DNA from: Banduia mediterranea | GTDB lineage: Bacteria; Pseudomonadota; Gammaproteobacteria; Nevskiales; Nevskiaceae | Length of the DNA stretch: 64,000 bases | Assembly: GCF_031846245.1 (NCBI RefSeq) | Contig: NZ_JAVRIC010000001.1 | Span: 62,001-126,000 of the forward strand | Direction: 5' to 3' | Part shown: in pieces, positions 35,828-45,800 of the stretch | Numbering within the stretch: position 1 is the first letter of the stretch | Layout of the letters: every line of letters starts with the position of its first letter | The notes under the pieces: generated by a model | The model's input: only the letters and a program-made list of their open reading frames with translations | What the model was told of the DNA's origin: nothing | Databases searched by the model: none | Translations under genes and position numbers: made by a program

Positions 35828-35887
35828 TTATCCGGTGACGTGCACCAGCGGCAAAGATTCCCTTAAGCGATCCGATGAGCCCTTGAT

Positions 35888-37501
35888 ATGACGACTGCAA
35901 GACGAACGGTACTGATGTTGCTGGCCCTGGCGGCGATGGGTGCATCGCTGCCAGGCGGCGCGGCGCTGGCGGCGGACAAGCCGATCAACACCACCAAGCC
36001 GGTGCGCATTGCGGTCATCTACTTCGTGCATGAAACGGTGACGTTCCTGCCGTACGACACGCGGCTGGAAGACTTCATCTACGAGGGTTCGCCGGCCCGT
36101 GGCGAGGCGCTGCTGAGCGCATCTCCACGCAGCTACATGGGCGGCTTCGTGCAGGTGGCGCGCGAACACGCCAATGTGGAATTGATCGGCATCGAATCGC
36201 CGTTGTTTCCGAAGACCGGCTCCGGCTCGGGTTGGATCGACAAAAGCACCTACGATCACTTCGTCGACAAGATGATCTCCGAGCTCAAGGCACAGGGGCC
36301 GTTCGACGGCGCCTATCTGGCCCTGCATGGCGCGATGGGTGTGCGCGATGTTGCCAAGCCCGAAGCGGAGCTGGCGCGCCGCGTTCGCGAGGTGATCGGG
36401 CCCAAGGCCTTCATTGCCGGCACCTTCGATCCGCACGGCAACGAGGATCAGGATTTCCTGAGGTATGCCGACCTGGCCTTCTGCGTGAAGTACTACCCAC
36501 ACTACGACGGCTATCTGCAGGGCGAACGCGCGGCACGCACGCTGATCCGTTCGATCCGAGGCAACTACAAGCCGGTGACCGAAACGCGCAAGCCGCCGAT
36601 CCTCACGCCGTCGGTACTCCAATGGACCGGCGCTTCGCCGTGGATGGACCTGGTGCAGCGTGCGCTGACCTGGGAAGCGCGCGAGCCCGATGTCTATGTG
36701 AACTTCTACTACGGCTTCGCCTTCATGGATTCGGCCGAGGCCGGTATGGCCTTTCAGGTGATCAGCAATGGCGATCCCGAGCTGGCGGCGCACATCGCCG
36801 ACGACATGGCGAACACCGCCTGGCGCCTGCGCGACGATCTGGTGCACGGGACCAAGGTCTACTCGATGACCGAAGGCGTGCGCCTGGCCAAGGAGGCGAT
36901 GAGCAAGGGTGAGTATCCGATCGTGCTGGCCGACCATAGCGATCGCTCGGGCGCGGCGACCTGGCTGTTGGAGCAGGTGATCGAGCAGGATCTCAGCGAC
37001 ACCCTGATCGGTACGGTCGCCGACAACGAGGCGATCGAGGCACTGCGCAAGAAGGGCGTAAAGCCGGGCGATCCTTTCGACATGGCGGTCGGTGGCCGTC
37101 TCGACCAGTCCGCCGGTGATCCGATTCGCGTGGTCGGTACCGTCAACACCGTCAGCGGCGGCATGTGGCGCGGCGGTTTTGGGGCCGGCGGCTCGCAGCT
37201 GTGGGTCAGCGTGAAGTTCGGCGACAACAACGTGCTCGTGATCAGTCCCTACCTGCACCAGAACACCGAACCGGAAGCCTTCCTCGACATCGGCATCAAT
37301 CCCGATGATTTCAAGGCGATCGCGATCAAGTCCCGCGTGCACTTCCGCCGCGGCTACTACGACAACGGATACGCCAGGACGATCCTGCTGGTCGAGCCCG
37401 AACAGCCGTTCCTGGGCACCATCCGCATTGACGCGCTGCCGTACAAGTACCTGGACGTGAACAACTTCTATCCTTACGGCAAGGACGTGTCCTATCCCTG
37501 A
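35888..37501 (+). CDS. M81 family (MlrC-like) metallopeptidase, Tat-exported, paralogue 3
   Basis: 537 residues. Tat-type signal MTTARRTVLMLLALAAMG ending AALA-AD. Motifs YFVHETVTF, ALHGAMGVRD, GTFDPHGNEDQ, YPHYDGY, ADHSDRSGAA, IKSRVHFRRGY are intact. It is the most diverged of the three (PLFPKTGSGSGWIDKSTYDH replaces LGSKKGSGSGWITKEAF; the C-terminus reads DALPYKYLDVNNFYPYG), so it may have another specificity. Its stop codon shares a base with the dispersed 149-bp repeat. Confidence 0.9.
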   Translation: MTTARRTVLMLLALAAMGASLPGGAALAADKPINTTKPVRIAVIYFVHETVTFLPYDTRLEDFIYEGSPARGEALLSASPRSYMGGFVQVAREHANVELIGIESPLFPKTGSGSGWIDKSTYDHFVDKMISELKAQGPFDGAYLALHGAMGVRDVAKPEAELARRVREVIGPKAFIAGTFDPHGNEDQDFLRYADLAFCVKYYPHYDGYLQGERAARTLIRSIRGNYKPVTETRKPPILTPSVLQWTGASPWMDLVQRALTWEAREPDVYVNFYYGFAFMDSAEAGMAFQVISNGDPELAAHIADDMANTAWRLRDDLVHGTKVYSMTEGVRLAKEAMSKGEYPIVLADHSDRSGAATWLLEQVIEQDLSDTLIGTVADNEAIEALRKKGVKPGDPFDMAVGGRLDQSAGDPIRVVGTVNTVSGGMWRGGFGAGGSQLWVSVKFGDNNVLVISPYLHQNTEPEAFLDIGINPDDFKAIAIKSRVHFRRGYYDNGYARTILLVEPEQPFLGTIRIDALPYKYLDVNNFYPYGKDVSYP

Positions 37502-37648
37502 CGGCCATGCCACAAGCGGCACTCTGAGAATGAACCGCCTGCGGCATGGCCGTTCCCCTCACCCACCGCTCGCATTCGCAAGTGGTTCCCCCTCTCCCGC
37601 AAGCGGGCGAGGGTCGGTCGGCATCACGCCGTGCGTGATTCACGCTAA
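37501..37648. repeat. Dispersed ~149-bp repeat, copy 2
   Basis: Aligns along its length with 17375-17523, including the acggccatgcc/ggcatggccgt inverted repeat and the ccctctcccgc-aag-cgggcgaggg hairpin. Directly follows M81 paralogue 3 and may serve as its terminator. No coding potential. Confidence 0.75.
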
Positions 37649-37733
37649 GGCAGCCTGCCCGCCGCGACGCCTGCATTGACAGGCGCGCGGCAGACGGCGA
37701 GGGTGTTGCGTATCAATCGGCGTTGTTGAATCC

Positions 37734-37770
37734 AGCAAGCCCGCTGCCGGGGCATGGCGGCGGGCTTGCT
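37734..37770. terminator. Hairpin before the symporter gene
   Basis: agcaagcccgc (37734-37744) pairs with gcgggcttgct (37760-37770), a perfect 11-bp stem. No T-run follows on either strand, so it may be a weak terminator of the M81 pair or an mRNA-stabilising hairpin in the symporter leader. No copy of the LysR promoter was found before the symporter. Confidence 0.4.
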
Positions 37771-37829
37771 GTGCGAGGATTGAATCTGGATCGCTCCGTC
37801 TACGTACATCACCACGGTCGTGCCCCACG

Positions 37830-39143
37830 ATGAACTCAACGAATGAATCCCCATCGCTTGCCACCGCGAATCCGGGGCGCCGACTGACGATCCGGATCTT
37901 TGTGGGAATGGGGCTGGGCGTACTGCTTGGTGGCTCGATCAATCTGCTCGGTCTGCTGCCCGCCACCGAGTCCCTCAGCGCCTGGCTGGTGGACTACGGC
38001 GCCAACGGCATTCTGTACATCATGGGGCAGGCCTTCGTGCGTCTGCTCCAGGTCATCGTCATCCCGCTGGTCGTGGTTTCTCTGACCTGCGGTACGGCCT
38101 CGCTCGACAGCATCCGCCAGCTCGGCCGGATCGGCGCCAAGACATTGGGTCTCTATCTGCTGACTACGGCTGGCGCGATCACGCTCGCCTTGCTGGCGGC
38201 ACTGATCTTCAAGCCCGGCCAGGGTTTGTCGCTCAGCTCCGACGCGAGCTTCGACACCCGCGATGCACCGCCGCTGGTCGACGTGCTGGTGAACCTGTTT
38301 CCGCGGAACATCTTCGAGTCCATGAGCAGCGGCGACATGCTGCCGGTGATCATTTTCTCGATCCTGCTTGGGCTGGGCATGACGATGGCGGGCGAGCCCG
38401 GCAAGCGGATGCTGAGCTTCTTCCAGGACCTCGACGCGATCATCATGAAGGTGGTCGGCATCGTCATGAGTCTGGCGCCGTACGGCGTGTTCGCACTCAT
38501 TGCCCGCACCTTCGCCACCGAGGGCTTCGGCGCCTTCCTGCCCCTGCTGAAGTTCCTGCTGCTGGTGCTGGCGGTGCTGGCGACGCATGCCTTCCTGGTC
38601 TACCCCAGCCTGCTCAAGCTGCTCAGTGGACTGAGCCCGCGCACCCTGCTGCGCAAGATTCGGGACGTGCAGCTGTTCGCGTTCTCGACCGCATCGAGCA
38701 ATGCCACCATTCCTTTGAGTCTGGGGGTTCTTGAGCGCAAGCTCGGCGTGAAGAACGCAGTGGCCTCGTTCACGGTGCCCTTGGGCGCGACCATCAACAT
38801 GGACGGCACCGCGATCATGCAGGGCGTGGCCACGATCTTCATTGCGCAGGTCTACGGCATCGACCTCGACACCAGCCAGCTGCTCATGGTGGTGCTCATC
38901 GCCACTCTGGCGTCGATCGGCACTGCCGGGGTGCCTGGTGTCGGCCTGATCATGCTGTCGATGGTGCTCACCCAGGTTGGACTGCCTGTGGCCGGCATCG
39001 GCCTGATCATCGGCGTCGACCGCATTCTGGACATGGCGCGTACGGCGGTGAACGTGACCGGCGACTGCGTCGTGACCTGCATCGTCGCCAATAGCGAAAA
39101 GCAGCTGGATACCGAGGTCTACAAGCAGTCGGGCCCGGCCTGA
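37830..39143 (+). CDS. Sodium/proton:dicarboxylate (glutamate) symporter, DAACS family
   Basis: 437 residues with about eight membrane helices and the two re-entrant loops of the SDF/DAACS family. The serine-rich loop is STASSNATIPLSL (~residue 288); the substrate/cation signature GATINMDGTAIMQG (~311) and the DRILDMARTAVNVTGD helix (~390) are intact. The family imports glutamate, aspartate or C4-dicarboxylates. Position between the M81 and dgc genes points to glutamate or a glutamyl compound, possibly the D form. Confidence 0.92.
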   Translation: MNSTNESPSLATANPGRRLTIRIFVGMGLGVLLGGSINLLGLLPATESLSAWLVDYGANGILYIMGQAFVRLLQVIVIPLVVVSLTCGTASLDSIRQLGRIGAKTLGLYLLTTAGAITLALLAALIFKPGQGLSLSSDASFDTRDAPPLVDVLVNLFPRNIFESMSSGDMLPVIIFSILLGLGMTMAGEPGKRMLSFFQDLDAIIMKVVGIVMSLAPYGVFALIARTFATEGFGAFLPLLKFLLLVLAVLATHAFLVYPSLLKLLSGLSPRTLLRKIRDVQLFAFSTASSNATIPLSLGVLERKLGVKNAVASFTVPLGATINMDGTAIMQGVATIFIAQVYGIDLDTSQLLMVVLIATLASIGTAGVPGVGLIMLSMVLTQVGLPVAGIGLIIGVDRILDMARTAVNVTGDCVVTCIVANSEKQLDTEVYKQSGPA

Positions 39144-39372
39144 TCCGGAACAGGCCGGGCGGTCGCTCCAGGCCGGGCCGCCTCTGCGACTACGCAGGTA
39201 TTCCACGATTCCCGGGAGCGCGCTTGGCGGCCCGGCGGCTCGTATGGCGCACTTGCCGGCGCGCGCCCCCGCCGATGCGTTCGGCACCGCGCTTTGCGCT
39301 TCGCAAAATCTGGCCTATCTCCTTGAATTGAGTGGCGCTTGTCGGCGCTGCAGGCCTTGAACCACAACGAAG

Positions 39373-39436
39373 ATAACCCTCAGTTATGGGCTCAATCGAT
39401 CTTTTGATTGGAGCCCACTCGCCTGTGCCGACTATC
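39373..39436 (+). promoter_or_regulatory. Regulon promoter S4, towards dgcN-dgcA
   Basis: ATAAC-CCTCA-GTTAT (39373-39387), 16 nt, TTGATTGG (39404-39411, one mismatch from TTCATTGG), then TAT 24 nt after the hexamer (gactatcg). It is the most diverged at the downstream end. Located in a 440-bp gap (39144-39582) with no other feature. Confidence 0.75.
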
Positions 39437-39582
39437 GTTTTGCGTACCAATGCGAAGGCTGCCTCCACCCTCCAGGCGTCCGGATAGAAGCGGCGATTTC
39501 CGCGGCGAACCGGTTTGCAGCTTGATGCGTTTGTGCTGCCCGACATCCCGATAACAAAACCGGAACGCCTCCCTGGATTCCA

Positions 39583-40641
39583 ATGCCCAATTCCCACGAA
39601 AACAAACAACCTGAAACGAGTGCCCCCGCGAGCTGGGGGCCGCCCTATCTGCTGTATCTGGGCAATGCCGCGGACGAACTTTCGATCAAGACGGCGCGTG
39701 GACTGGCTTACTGGCGGCCTCAATGGTGCATCGGTCAGCTGCGCGGCGCCGAGTGCGTGCCCGAACTGAAACTTCCGTACCTGTCCTGCGTCGATGCCAA
39801 GGCCGCTGGTGCCAACACCATGGTTCTCGGCGTTGCCAATGCCGGCGGCCGTTTGAGCCCGGACATCGTGCGCGATGTGGTTACGGCGCTGGAGGCGGGT
39901 CTCAACGTGGCCTCGGGCCTGCACCAGCGTCTGAGTGCGCATCCCGAGATCGTCGCGGCCGCTGCCCGTACCGGCCGGGAATTGTTCGAGGCGCGCCAGT
40001 TCCAGCATGAGATTCCGGTCGGAAAAGGCAGTCGCCGCGCCGGTCTGCGTCTGCTGACCGTCGGCACGGACTGTTCGATCGGCAAGATGTATACGAGCCT
40101 GGCGATCGAGCGCGAAATGCTCAAGCGCGGTATCGCCGCCAACTTTCGCGCCACCGGCCAGACCGGCATCCTGATCGCCGGCGGCGGCGTTCCGATCGAC
40201 GCGGTGGTTGCCGACTTCATTTCGGGTGGCGCGGAATGGGTGTCGCCGGCGCGCGACGACGGCGGTTGGGATGTGATCGAAGGGCAGGGCTCGCTGTTTC
40301 ATCCGTCCTACGCCGGGGTGTCGCTGGGCCTGCTGCACGGCTCGCAGCCGGATGCGCTGGTGCTGTGTCATGAGCCGGGGCGGCCGCATATGCGCGGGCT
40401 CCCGGAGTTCAGCCTGCCTGAGCTGAAGACCTGCCTGGAGACGAACCTGCAGGCATCCCGACTGACCAGCCCGGACGTGGTGGCGGTCGGCGTGGCGCTG
40501 AACACCTCCAAACTCGATAACGAAGCGGCGCAGCGCGCCTGCGCTGAAATCGAGGACTTGATGGGCCTGCCGTGTCAGGATCCTGTGCGTATGGGATTGG
40601 ATCGTATCGTCGATCAGGCCTTGGCATGTTGCGGGAACTGA
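39583..40641 (+). CDS. dgcN: DgcN-like D-glutamate N-acetyltransferase (DUF1611)
   Basis: 352 residues of DUF1611. The C-terminal part contains a P-loop-like GTDCSIGKMYTSLAIEREM (~residue 163) and ATGQTGILIAGGGVPIDAVVADFISGGAEW; the N-terminal Rossmann-like half includes VLGVANAGGRLSPDIV. In marine proteobacteria DUF1611 proteins paired with a dipeptide-epimerase-family partner acetylate D-glutamate to N-acetyl-D-glutamate. The pairing and overlap with dgcA here are the same, and a LysR gene follows. Confidence 0.87.
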   Translation: MPNSHENKQPETSAPASWGPPYLLYLGNAADELSIKTARGLAYWRPQWCIGQLRGAECVPELKLPYLSCVDAKAAGANTMVLGVANAGGRLSPDIVRDVVTALEAGLNVASGLHQRLSAHPEIVAAAARTGRELFEARQFQHEIPVGKGSRRAGLRLLTVGTDCSIGKMYTSLAIEREMLKRGIAANFRATGQTGILIAGGGVPIDAVVADFISGGAEWVSPARDDGGWDVIEGQGSLFHPSYAGVSLGLLHGSQPDALVLCHEPGRPHMRGLPEFSLPELKTCLETNLQASRLTSPDVVAVGVALNTSKLDNEAAQRACAEIEDLMGLPCQDPVRMGLDRIVDQALACCGN

Positions 40642-41618
40642 AAGTAAGCGTCGAAAGCTGGCCGTTGCTGGTACCGTTTCGCATCTCGCGCGGCGTCAAG
40701 ACGGCCGCCGAGGTGGTGGTGGTGGAAATCGTGGAAGCCGGCGTCCGTGCGCGGGGCGAAGCGGTGCCGTACTCGCGATACGGTGAAACCACGCGAACAG
40801 TCGTCGAGACCATCCAGCGCATGGCCGGCGCCATCGCCGCGGGCGCGTCGCGGGCCGAGCTCGAAGAACTGATGCCGCCGGGCGCCGCGCGCTGCGCGGT
40901 CGATTGCGCGCTTTGGGACCTGTCTGCGCGAATCTCGGGTGTTTCGGTGACGGCGCAGCTCGGCCAGCCGTCATTGCCACCATTGCAGAGCGCGCTGACT
41001 GTCAGTCTCGACACGCCGCAAGCCATGTCGGAGGCGGCGGCCAAGCTGGATGACGGCGGTCTGATCAAGATCAAGGTCGACGCGAGCCGGCCGGAGGCGC
41101 AAGTGCGCGCCGTGCGGGAGGTCTTGCCCGAGGCGCGGCTGATCGTGGACCCAAACGAAAGCTGGAACCTCGAACTGCTCAAATCACTGGCGCCCACGCT
41201 GCAGGCCCTGCGCGTGGACCTGCTCGAACAGCCGCTGCCGGCTGATGCGGACGAAGGTCTTGAAGGTCTGAATCTGTCGGTGCCGGTGTGTGCCGACGAG
41301 TCATGTCACGTCAGCGAGGACTTGCCGCGTCTGCGTAGCCGCTACCAGGCGGTGAACATCAAGCTTGAAAAGACCGGTGGGCTGACCGAGGCGCTGAAGC
41401 TGCTCGAGTCTGCGCAGGCAGCCGGATTCACGATCATGTCGGGCTGCATGGTGTCGACCTCTCTCGACATCGTGCCGGCGTTTCACATCGCCCGGCATGC
41501 GGATTTCGTGGACCTTGACGGTCCGATCCTGCTGGCGCGGGACCGTCCGGGCGGGGTGTCGTTCAAGGGTGGCCAGTTGCTGCCACCCGATCCAGGGTTC
41601 TGGGGCGAAGCCGCCTGA
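40626..41618 (+). CDS. dgcA: DgcA-like racemase/epimerase, enolase superfamily
   Basis: 330 residues. Annotated broadly as L-Ala-D/L-Glu epimerase; muconate-lactonising subgroup of the enolase superfamily. Catalytic and metal residues are visible: KIKVD (KxK acid/base pair), VDPN, LLEQPL, CADES and the far lysine NIKLEKTGG. Next to a DUF1611 gene it is best read as the N-acetyl-D-glutamate to N-acetyl-L-glutamate racemising step. It overlaps dgcN by 16 bases. Confidence 0.87.
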   Translation: MLRELKVSVESWPLLVPFRISRGVKTAAEVVVVEIVEAGVRARGEAVPYSRYGETTRTVVETIQRMAGAIAAGASRAELEELMPPGAARCAVDCALWDLSARISGVSVTAQLGQPSLPPLQSALTVSLDTPQAMSEAAAKLDDGGLIKIKVDASRPEAQVRAVREVLPEARLIVDPNESWNLELLKSLAPTLQALRVDLLEQPLPADADEGLEGLNLSVPVCADESCHVSEDLPRLRSRYQAVNIKLEKTGGLTEALKLLESAQAAGFTIMSGCMVSTSLDIVPAFHIARHADFVDLDGPILLARDRPGGVSFKGGQLLPPDPGFWGEAA

Positions 41619-41627
41619 GCGGCGCCA

Positions 41628-41665
41628 GTCTGCGACGAACAGGGACCGTCCTGTTCATCGCAGAC
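41628..41665 (+). terminator. Strong hairpin after dgcA
   Basis: gtctgcga-c-gaacagg / cctgttc-a-tcgcagac forms a 15-bp stem with one mismatch and a 6-nt loop, ten bases after dgcA. No clear T-run. It may end the dgc transcript or attenuate read-through into lysR. The 257-bp gap to lysR has no copy of the regulon box. Confidence 0.55.
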
Positions 41666-41875
41666 AAGTCCGTATCCCGCCTGCTGATGCTGTGGGCGTA
41701 TCCAGCGTGAAGAAATATTCCTGTGGCCGTACCGCCGTGCGGGCCTGAAGGCGTGCATCGCCTTTTTGTAGGGTGCTTGTGACACTGGCATGAAATCTGC
41801 GACCTCGCAGTCTGATTGCCGGGTGACAACACAACGGGATTCGCGACGTACGATTCCCGCCCAGACAGGATGGAT

Positions 41876-42808
41876 ATGCCAGCTATGCGCCTTCGTCATA
41901 TCGAAGTATTTCAAGCCATCATGGAAGCTGGAACGCTGACCGGGGCGGCGTCCATCCTCAACATTTCGCAACCCGCAGCGACCAAACTGCTGCAACAGGC
42001 CGAACGCCGCCTCGGCTTCGCACTGTTCGTGCGGGCCAAGGGACGGCTGCATCTCACGCCAGAAAGCATGCTGCTGAAAGGGCAGATCGAACGCATCTCC
42101 GACGAGCTGCGTGACCTTCAGCGCCTGGCATCGAACGTTGCACAGGCCGGCAAGTACGTGCTGCGTGCGGTGAGCACGCCGACGCTGGCGAACTCGATCG
42201 TGCCGAAGTCGATCACCCGCCTCCGACAAGATTTTGGCAATACCGCCATTGAACTGTCGACGCAGCATTCTCGCGAAATGCTCACGTCCATCCTGCTGCG
42301 CGAGACCGATATCGGCCTGACGCTGCAGGAGCTGAATCATCCGGATGTGCGTTGCGAACCCTTGTGCACGGGTTCCCTGGCCTTGATCGCACCGCCTGGA
42401 ACCTGGCCCAAGATGGAGTCGGTGCAGCCGATCGGAATCGACTGGATCGCCGGTTCCCAGCTGGTCGGCATTGCCACCATGGACTGTCTGGGGCGCCAGC
42501 TCCAGGCTTACCTGGAACGCCTGACGCCAGCGCCGCGCATCACCACCTGGGTGCAGACCTACCAGATCGCCAAGGAACTCGTCTGTGCCGGAGAGGGGCT
42601 GGCGCTGGTCGATCCGTTCACCGCGGTCTCGGCGGGCCCCGATGTTCAGATCAGGACGGTGGTCCCGAACTTCCCGGTCAGGCTGTATGCGGCCTACCGC
42701 ATCGACGGTCCGCTCAACAGCGTGCAGAAAACCTTCCTGCAGTGCGTCGAGGGCGTGTCGCGGGAATTGATCGATGCGCTTCAGGGCGTCGGAACCGAAG
42801 CGGCCTAG
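41876..42808 (+). CDS. LysR-type transcriptional regulator (candidate regulator of the S1-S7 regulon)
   Basis: 310 residues. N-terminal winged HTH: MRLRHIEVFQAIMEAGTLTGAASILNISQPAATKLLQQAERRLGF. The effector domain follows (LRETDIGLTLQEL, SQLVGIATMDCLGRQLQAYL, CAGEGLALVDPFTA). It adjoins dgcN-dgcA, as the known DgcR regulator does. The T-N11-A form of the seven boxes is exactly the LysR-type site, and this is the only LysR gene in the window. Its own promoter lacks the box, so it may be expressed at low level or by read-through. Start chosen for the agg at 7 nt; ATGs at 41870 and 41885 are alternatives. Confidence 0.9.
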   Translation: MPAMRLRHIEVFQAIMEAGTLTGAASILNISQPAATKLLQQAERRLGFALFVRAKGRLHLTPESMLLKGQIERISDELRDLQRLASNVAQAGKYVLRAVSTPTLANSIVPKSITRLRQDFGNTAIELSTQHSREMLTSILLRETDIGLTLQELNHPDVRCEPLCTGSLALIAPPGTWPKMESVQPIGIDWIAGSQLVGIATMDCLGRQLQAYLERLTPAPRITTWVQTYQIAKELVCAGEGLALVDPFTAVSAGPDVQIRTVVPNFPVRLYAAYRIDGPLNSVQKTFLQCVEGVSRELIDALQGVGTEAA

Positions 42809-42829
42809 CCTCGCTCGTTGTGCCGCCGG

Positions 42830-45800
42830 CTATCGCGGCGGAGCCGCTTCGAGACGCTCGGCGTCGCGCAATTGAGTCAGTTCCAGGCGGATGTCGTCCG
42901 CCTGTTTCAGCCCGGCGGTGCTGTTGGCGCCCGTGAGGCGATGACACAGCCGATCCATCAGTACGTAGATGATCGGAATCACCAGCAGCGTGAGAAACGT
43001 AGAGAGCGTGAGGCCGCCAACGACAACCAGCCCGAGCGGGTTGCGGGTTTCGGCACCCGCGCCGTCGCTGATCGCGATCGGTACGGCACCAAGCACGGTT
43101 GAAATCGAGGTCATCAGGATCGGTCGGAAGCGCAGGATGGCCGCTTCCATGGCGGCCTGGGTCGCATTGAATCCACGCTCGATCTGGAGCTGGTTGGCGA
43201 ACTCGACAATCAGGATTCCGTTCTTGGCCACCAGGCCGATCAGCATGATCAGGCCGAAGCGCGAGAACAGGCTGTCGGTCATCGGCACGCCCCAGTAACG
43301 CGTGCAATACAACACCGTGATGCCGCCGGCGATCGCGAGCAGCACGCCGGTGAATATCGTGATCGGGTGCGCCCAGGATTCGAACTGAGCGGCCAGGATC
43401 AGAAACGTGAACAGCAGGGCCAGGCCGAACAGCGCGGTCGTATCGCTGGCACCTTCGACGAATTCGCGCGCCTGTCCGTCCCAGGAGTAGGAGTAGCCGG
43501 CCGGCAGTTCGTCGCGGGCGACGCGCTGAAGAAAATCGATGCCATCACCGATAGCCACGCCTTCTCCGAGCTGTGCGGACAGCGTTACCGCACGCAGGCG
43601 ATTGAAGTGTGGATAGCCTTCAGGTACCGATGATTCCGTCCAGTCGACCAAGCTGCTCAGCTGTACCGTCCCGCCGTTCGCGGAATGCACGTAGAGGCGC
43701 GCCAGGTCCTGAGGTGTGGCCCGCCGGGCGTTTTCCATCTGCAGGATGACGTCGTATTGCTGGTTGCCGCGCTGGAATTCGGTGACGCGTCGGCTGCCCA
43801 GCATCGTCTCCAGCGTGGCGGCGATTTCACCGACCGAAACCTGCAGCGCGGCGGCCTTGGCGCGGTCGATCTTCACGTCGATCTGCGGTTTCGTCGGCGA
43901 CGGATCCAGACGTGTGTTGCCGAACAGCGGGCTGCTGCGCGCTTGCGCAAGTATGGCTTCGCCGGAGCGTTGCAGCACGTCGAAGTCGGCACCTTGCAGC
44001 ACCAGCTGCACGGCGCTGGCGCCGCGGCGGCCGCCGACGCCGCCGAACGGGCGCGAAGTGGCGACGTTGATCTGCACGCCGGTCATGTTGCGGCGAAATT
44101 CCGCGCGGAGTGCGGCGATGATTTCCTGAGTGCTGCGTTCGCGTTCTTCCCAGGGCTTGAGCGTGCCGGTGACGTAGGCCTCGTCGTCACTGACCCGGTG
44201 GAACGTGCGGTCGATCTCCGGCAGATCGAGGATCGCCTGTTCGATCTGCGTGGAGTAGTGCCGTACATAGGCCGGTGTCGATCCGACCGGCGCGATGATG
44301 GTCGCGGTCAGAATGCCGCGATCCTCGGTGGGAACCAGTTCGCGCGCAAGCTGCGTGTAGAGGAATCCGCCGAGCGCAACGAAGCCGACACAGGCGCCGA
44401 GGACCAGGCCTTTGTGATGAAAGGCGCCTTTGAGCAGCCCCTCGAAGCGGCGGTTGAGCCATACGAAGGCCGGCTCGGTCTTGTCATAGAACCAGCCGTG
44501 GCCCTTGGCACCCGGCGCCTTGAGCATGCGCGCGCAGAGCATGGGCGTCAGCGTCAACGCGACGAAGGCGGAGACCAGCACCGACACCGCCAGGGTAATG
44601 CCGAATTCGTAGAACAATCGCCCGATCTGCCCGGACTGAAACGCCACCGGCAGGAATACGGCGGCCAGCGTCAGCGTGGTGGCGATGATCGCGAACGCGA
44701 CCTGGCGGGCGCCGAGAATCGCTGCATAGATCGGTGGTGTGCCCTCTTCGATGCGGCGATAGATGTTTTCCAGCATCACGATGGCGTCGTCGACCACCAA
44801 ACCGATCGCCAGCACGCAGGCGAGCAGCGTCAGCACATTGATCGAGAAACCCAGCGAGGCAATGATCGCAACCGAACCGATGATCGACACCGGGATCGCC
44901 AGCAGCGGAACCAGCGTGGCACGCCAGTTCCGCAGAAACAGGAAGATCATCAGTATGACCAGCACCACCGCCTCGTAGAGCGTCTTGAAGACCGCCTCGA
45001 CAGATCGGCTGACGTAGACCGAATCGTCTTTGCTGACCTGAATGTTGATCCCGGCCGGAAGATCCTGAGCAAGCGTGGGGAGCAGCGCCTTGACGCCGTC
45101 GATCAGCTCCAGAAGATTGGCCTGCGACTGACGCATGACCCGCACGCCGACGGTCGGGCGCCCCATGAACATGGTGTCGGAGCGGTAGTTCTCGGCGCCG
45201 AGTTCGACCCGGCCCACGTCGCTGAACTTGACGTGATAGTTGCCGCGCGATGCCAATATCAGGTTTTCGAACTCCGAGGTCTCCTGCAGGCTGCCGAGCA
45301 GCCGCACCGGAAATTCACGCGCATTGGACTCGATACGGCCGCTCGGTACCTCGATATTCTGCAGCCGCAGGGCACGTTCGATATCCGAAACCGTCAAGCC
45401 GTAGGCGGCGAGCCGGTCGCTGTCGATCCATAGACGCATCGCGAAGCGCGGGCCGTCGATGCGCACCGAACCGACGCCGGGAACCGTCTGCACGCGCGGA
45501 ACCACGAACCGCTCCAGCAGCTCCACGATTTCGAGGCGGCTGTAGACCTCGGAGTTGAACGAGATCGTCATCACCGGCGAGGAGTCGGGATCGGATTTCG
45601 TGACCTGTGGCGGATCCACATCCTGCGGCAGACTGACGCGACTGACGCGGTCACGAACATCGTTGGCGGCCTCGTCGATGTCGCGGTCAAGCTTGAATTC
45701 GATCGAGATTCGAGATTCCTGTTCGTTCGAGGTCGAGCGAATCAGGCGGATGCCCTCGATCGCGGAGATTTCCTTTTCCAGCGGTTCGGAGATCTTGCTC

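Noticed and set aside
29018-37501. Possibility that the three M81 genes are an assembly duplication
   Set aside because: They differ throughout at nucleotide level, have different signal peptides, flanks and a length-variable insertion, so they are real paralogues.
35828-37522. Long minus-strand frame (564 codons) opposite M81 paralogue 3, with similar ones opposite paralogues 1 and 2
   Set aside because: Conserved only because the sense genes are paralogous; Val/His/Arg-rich shadow, no start signals.
41666-41875. Search for an autoregulatory S-type box before lysR
   Set aside because: No ATAAC-N5-GTTAT or TTCATTGG at the right spacing; only a hairpin after dgcA.
43685-45433. 582-codon plus-strand frame inside the RND pump gene
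   Set aside because: Antisense shadow of a clear RND transporter; low-complexity Gln/Arg/Asp composition.
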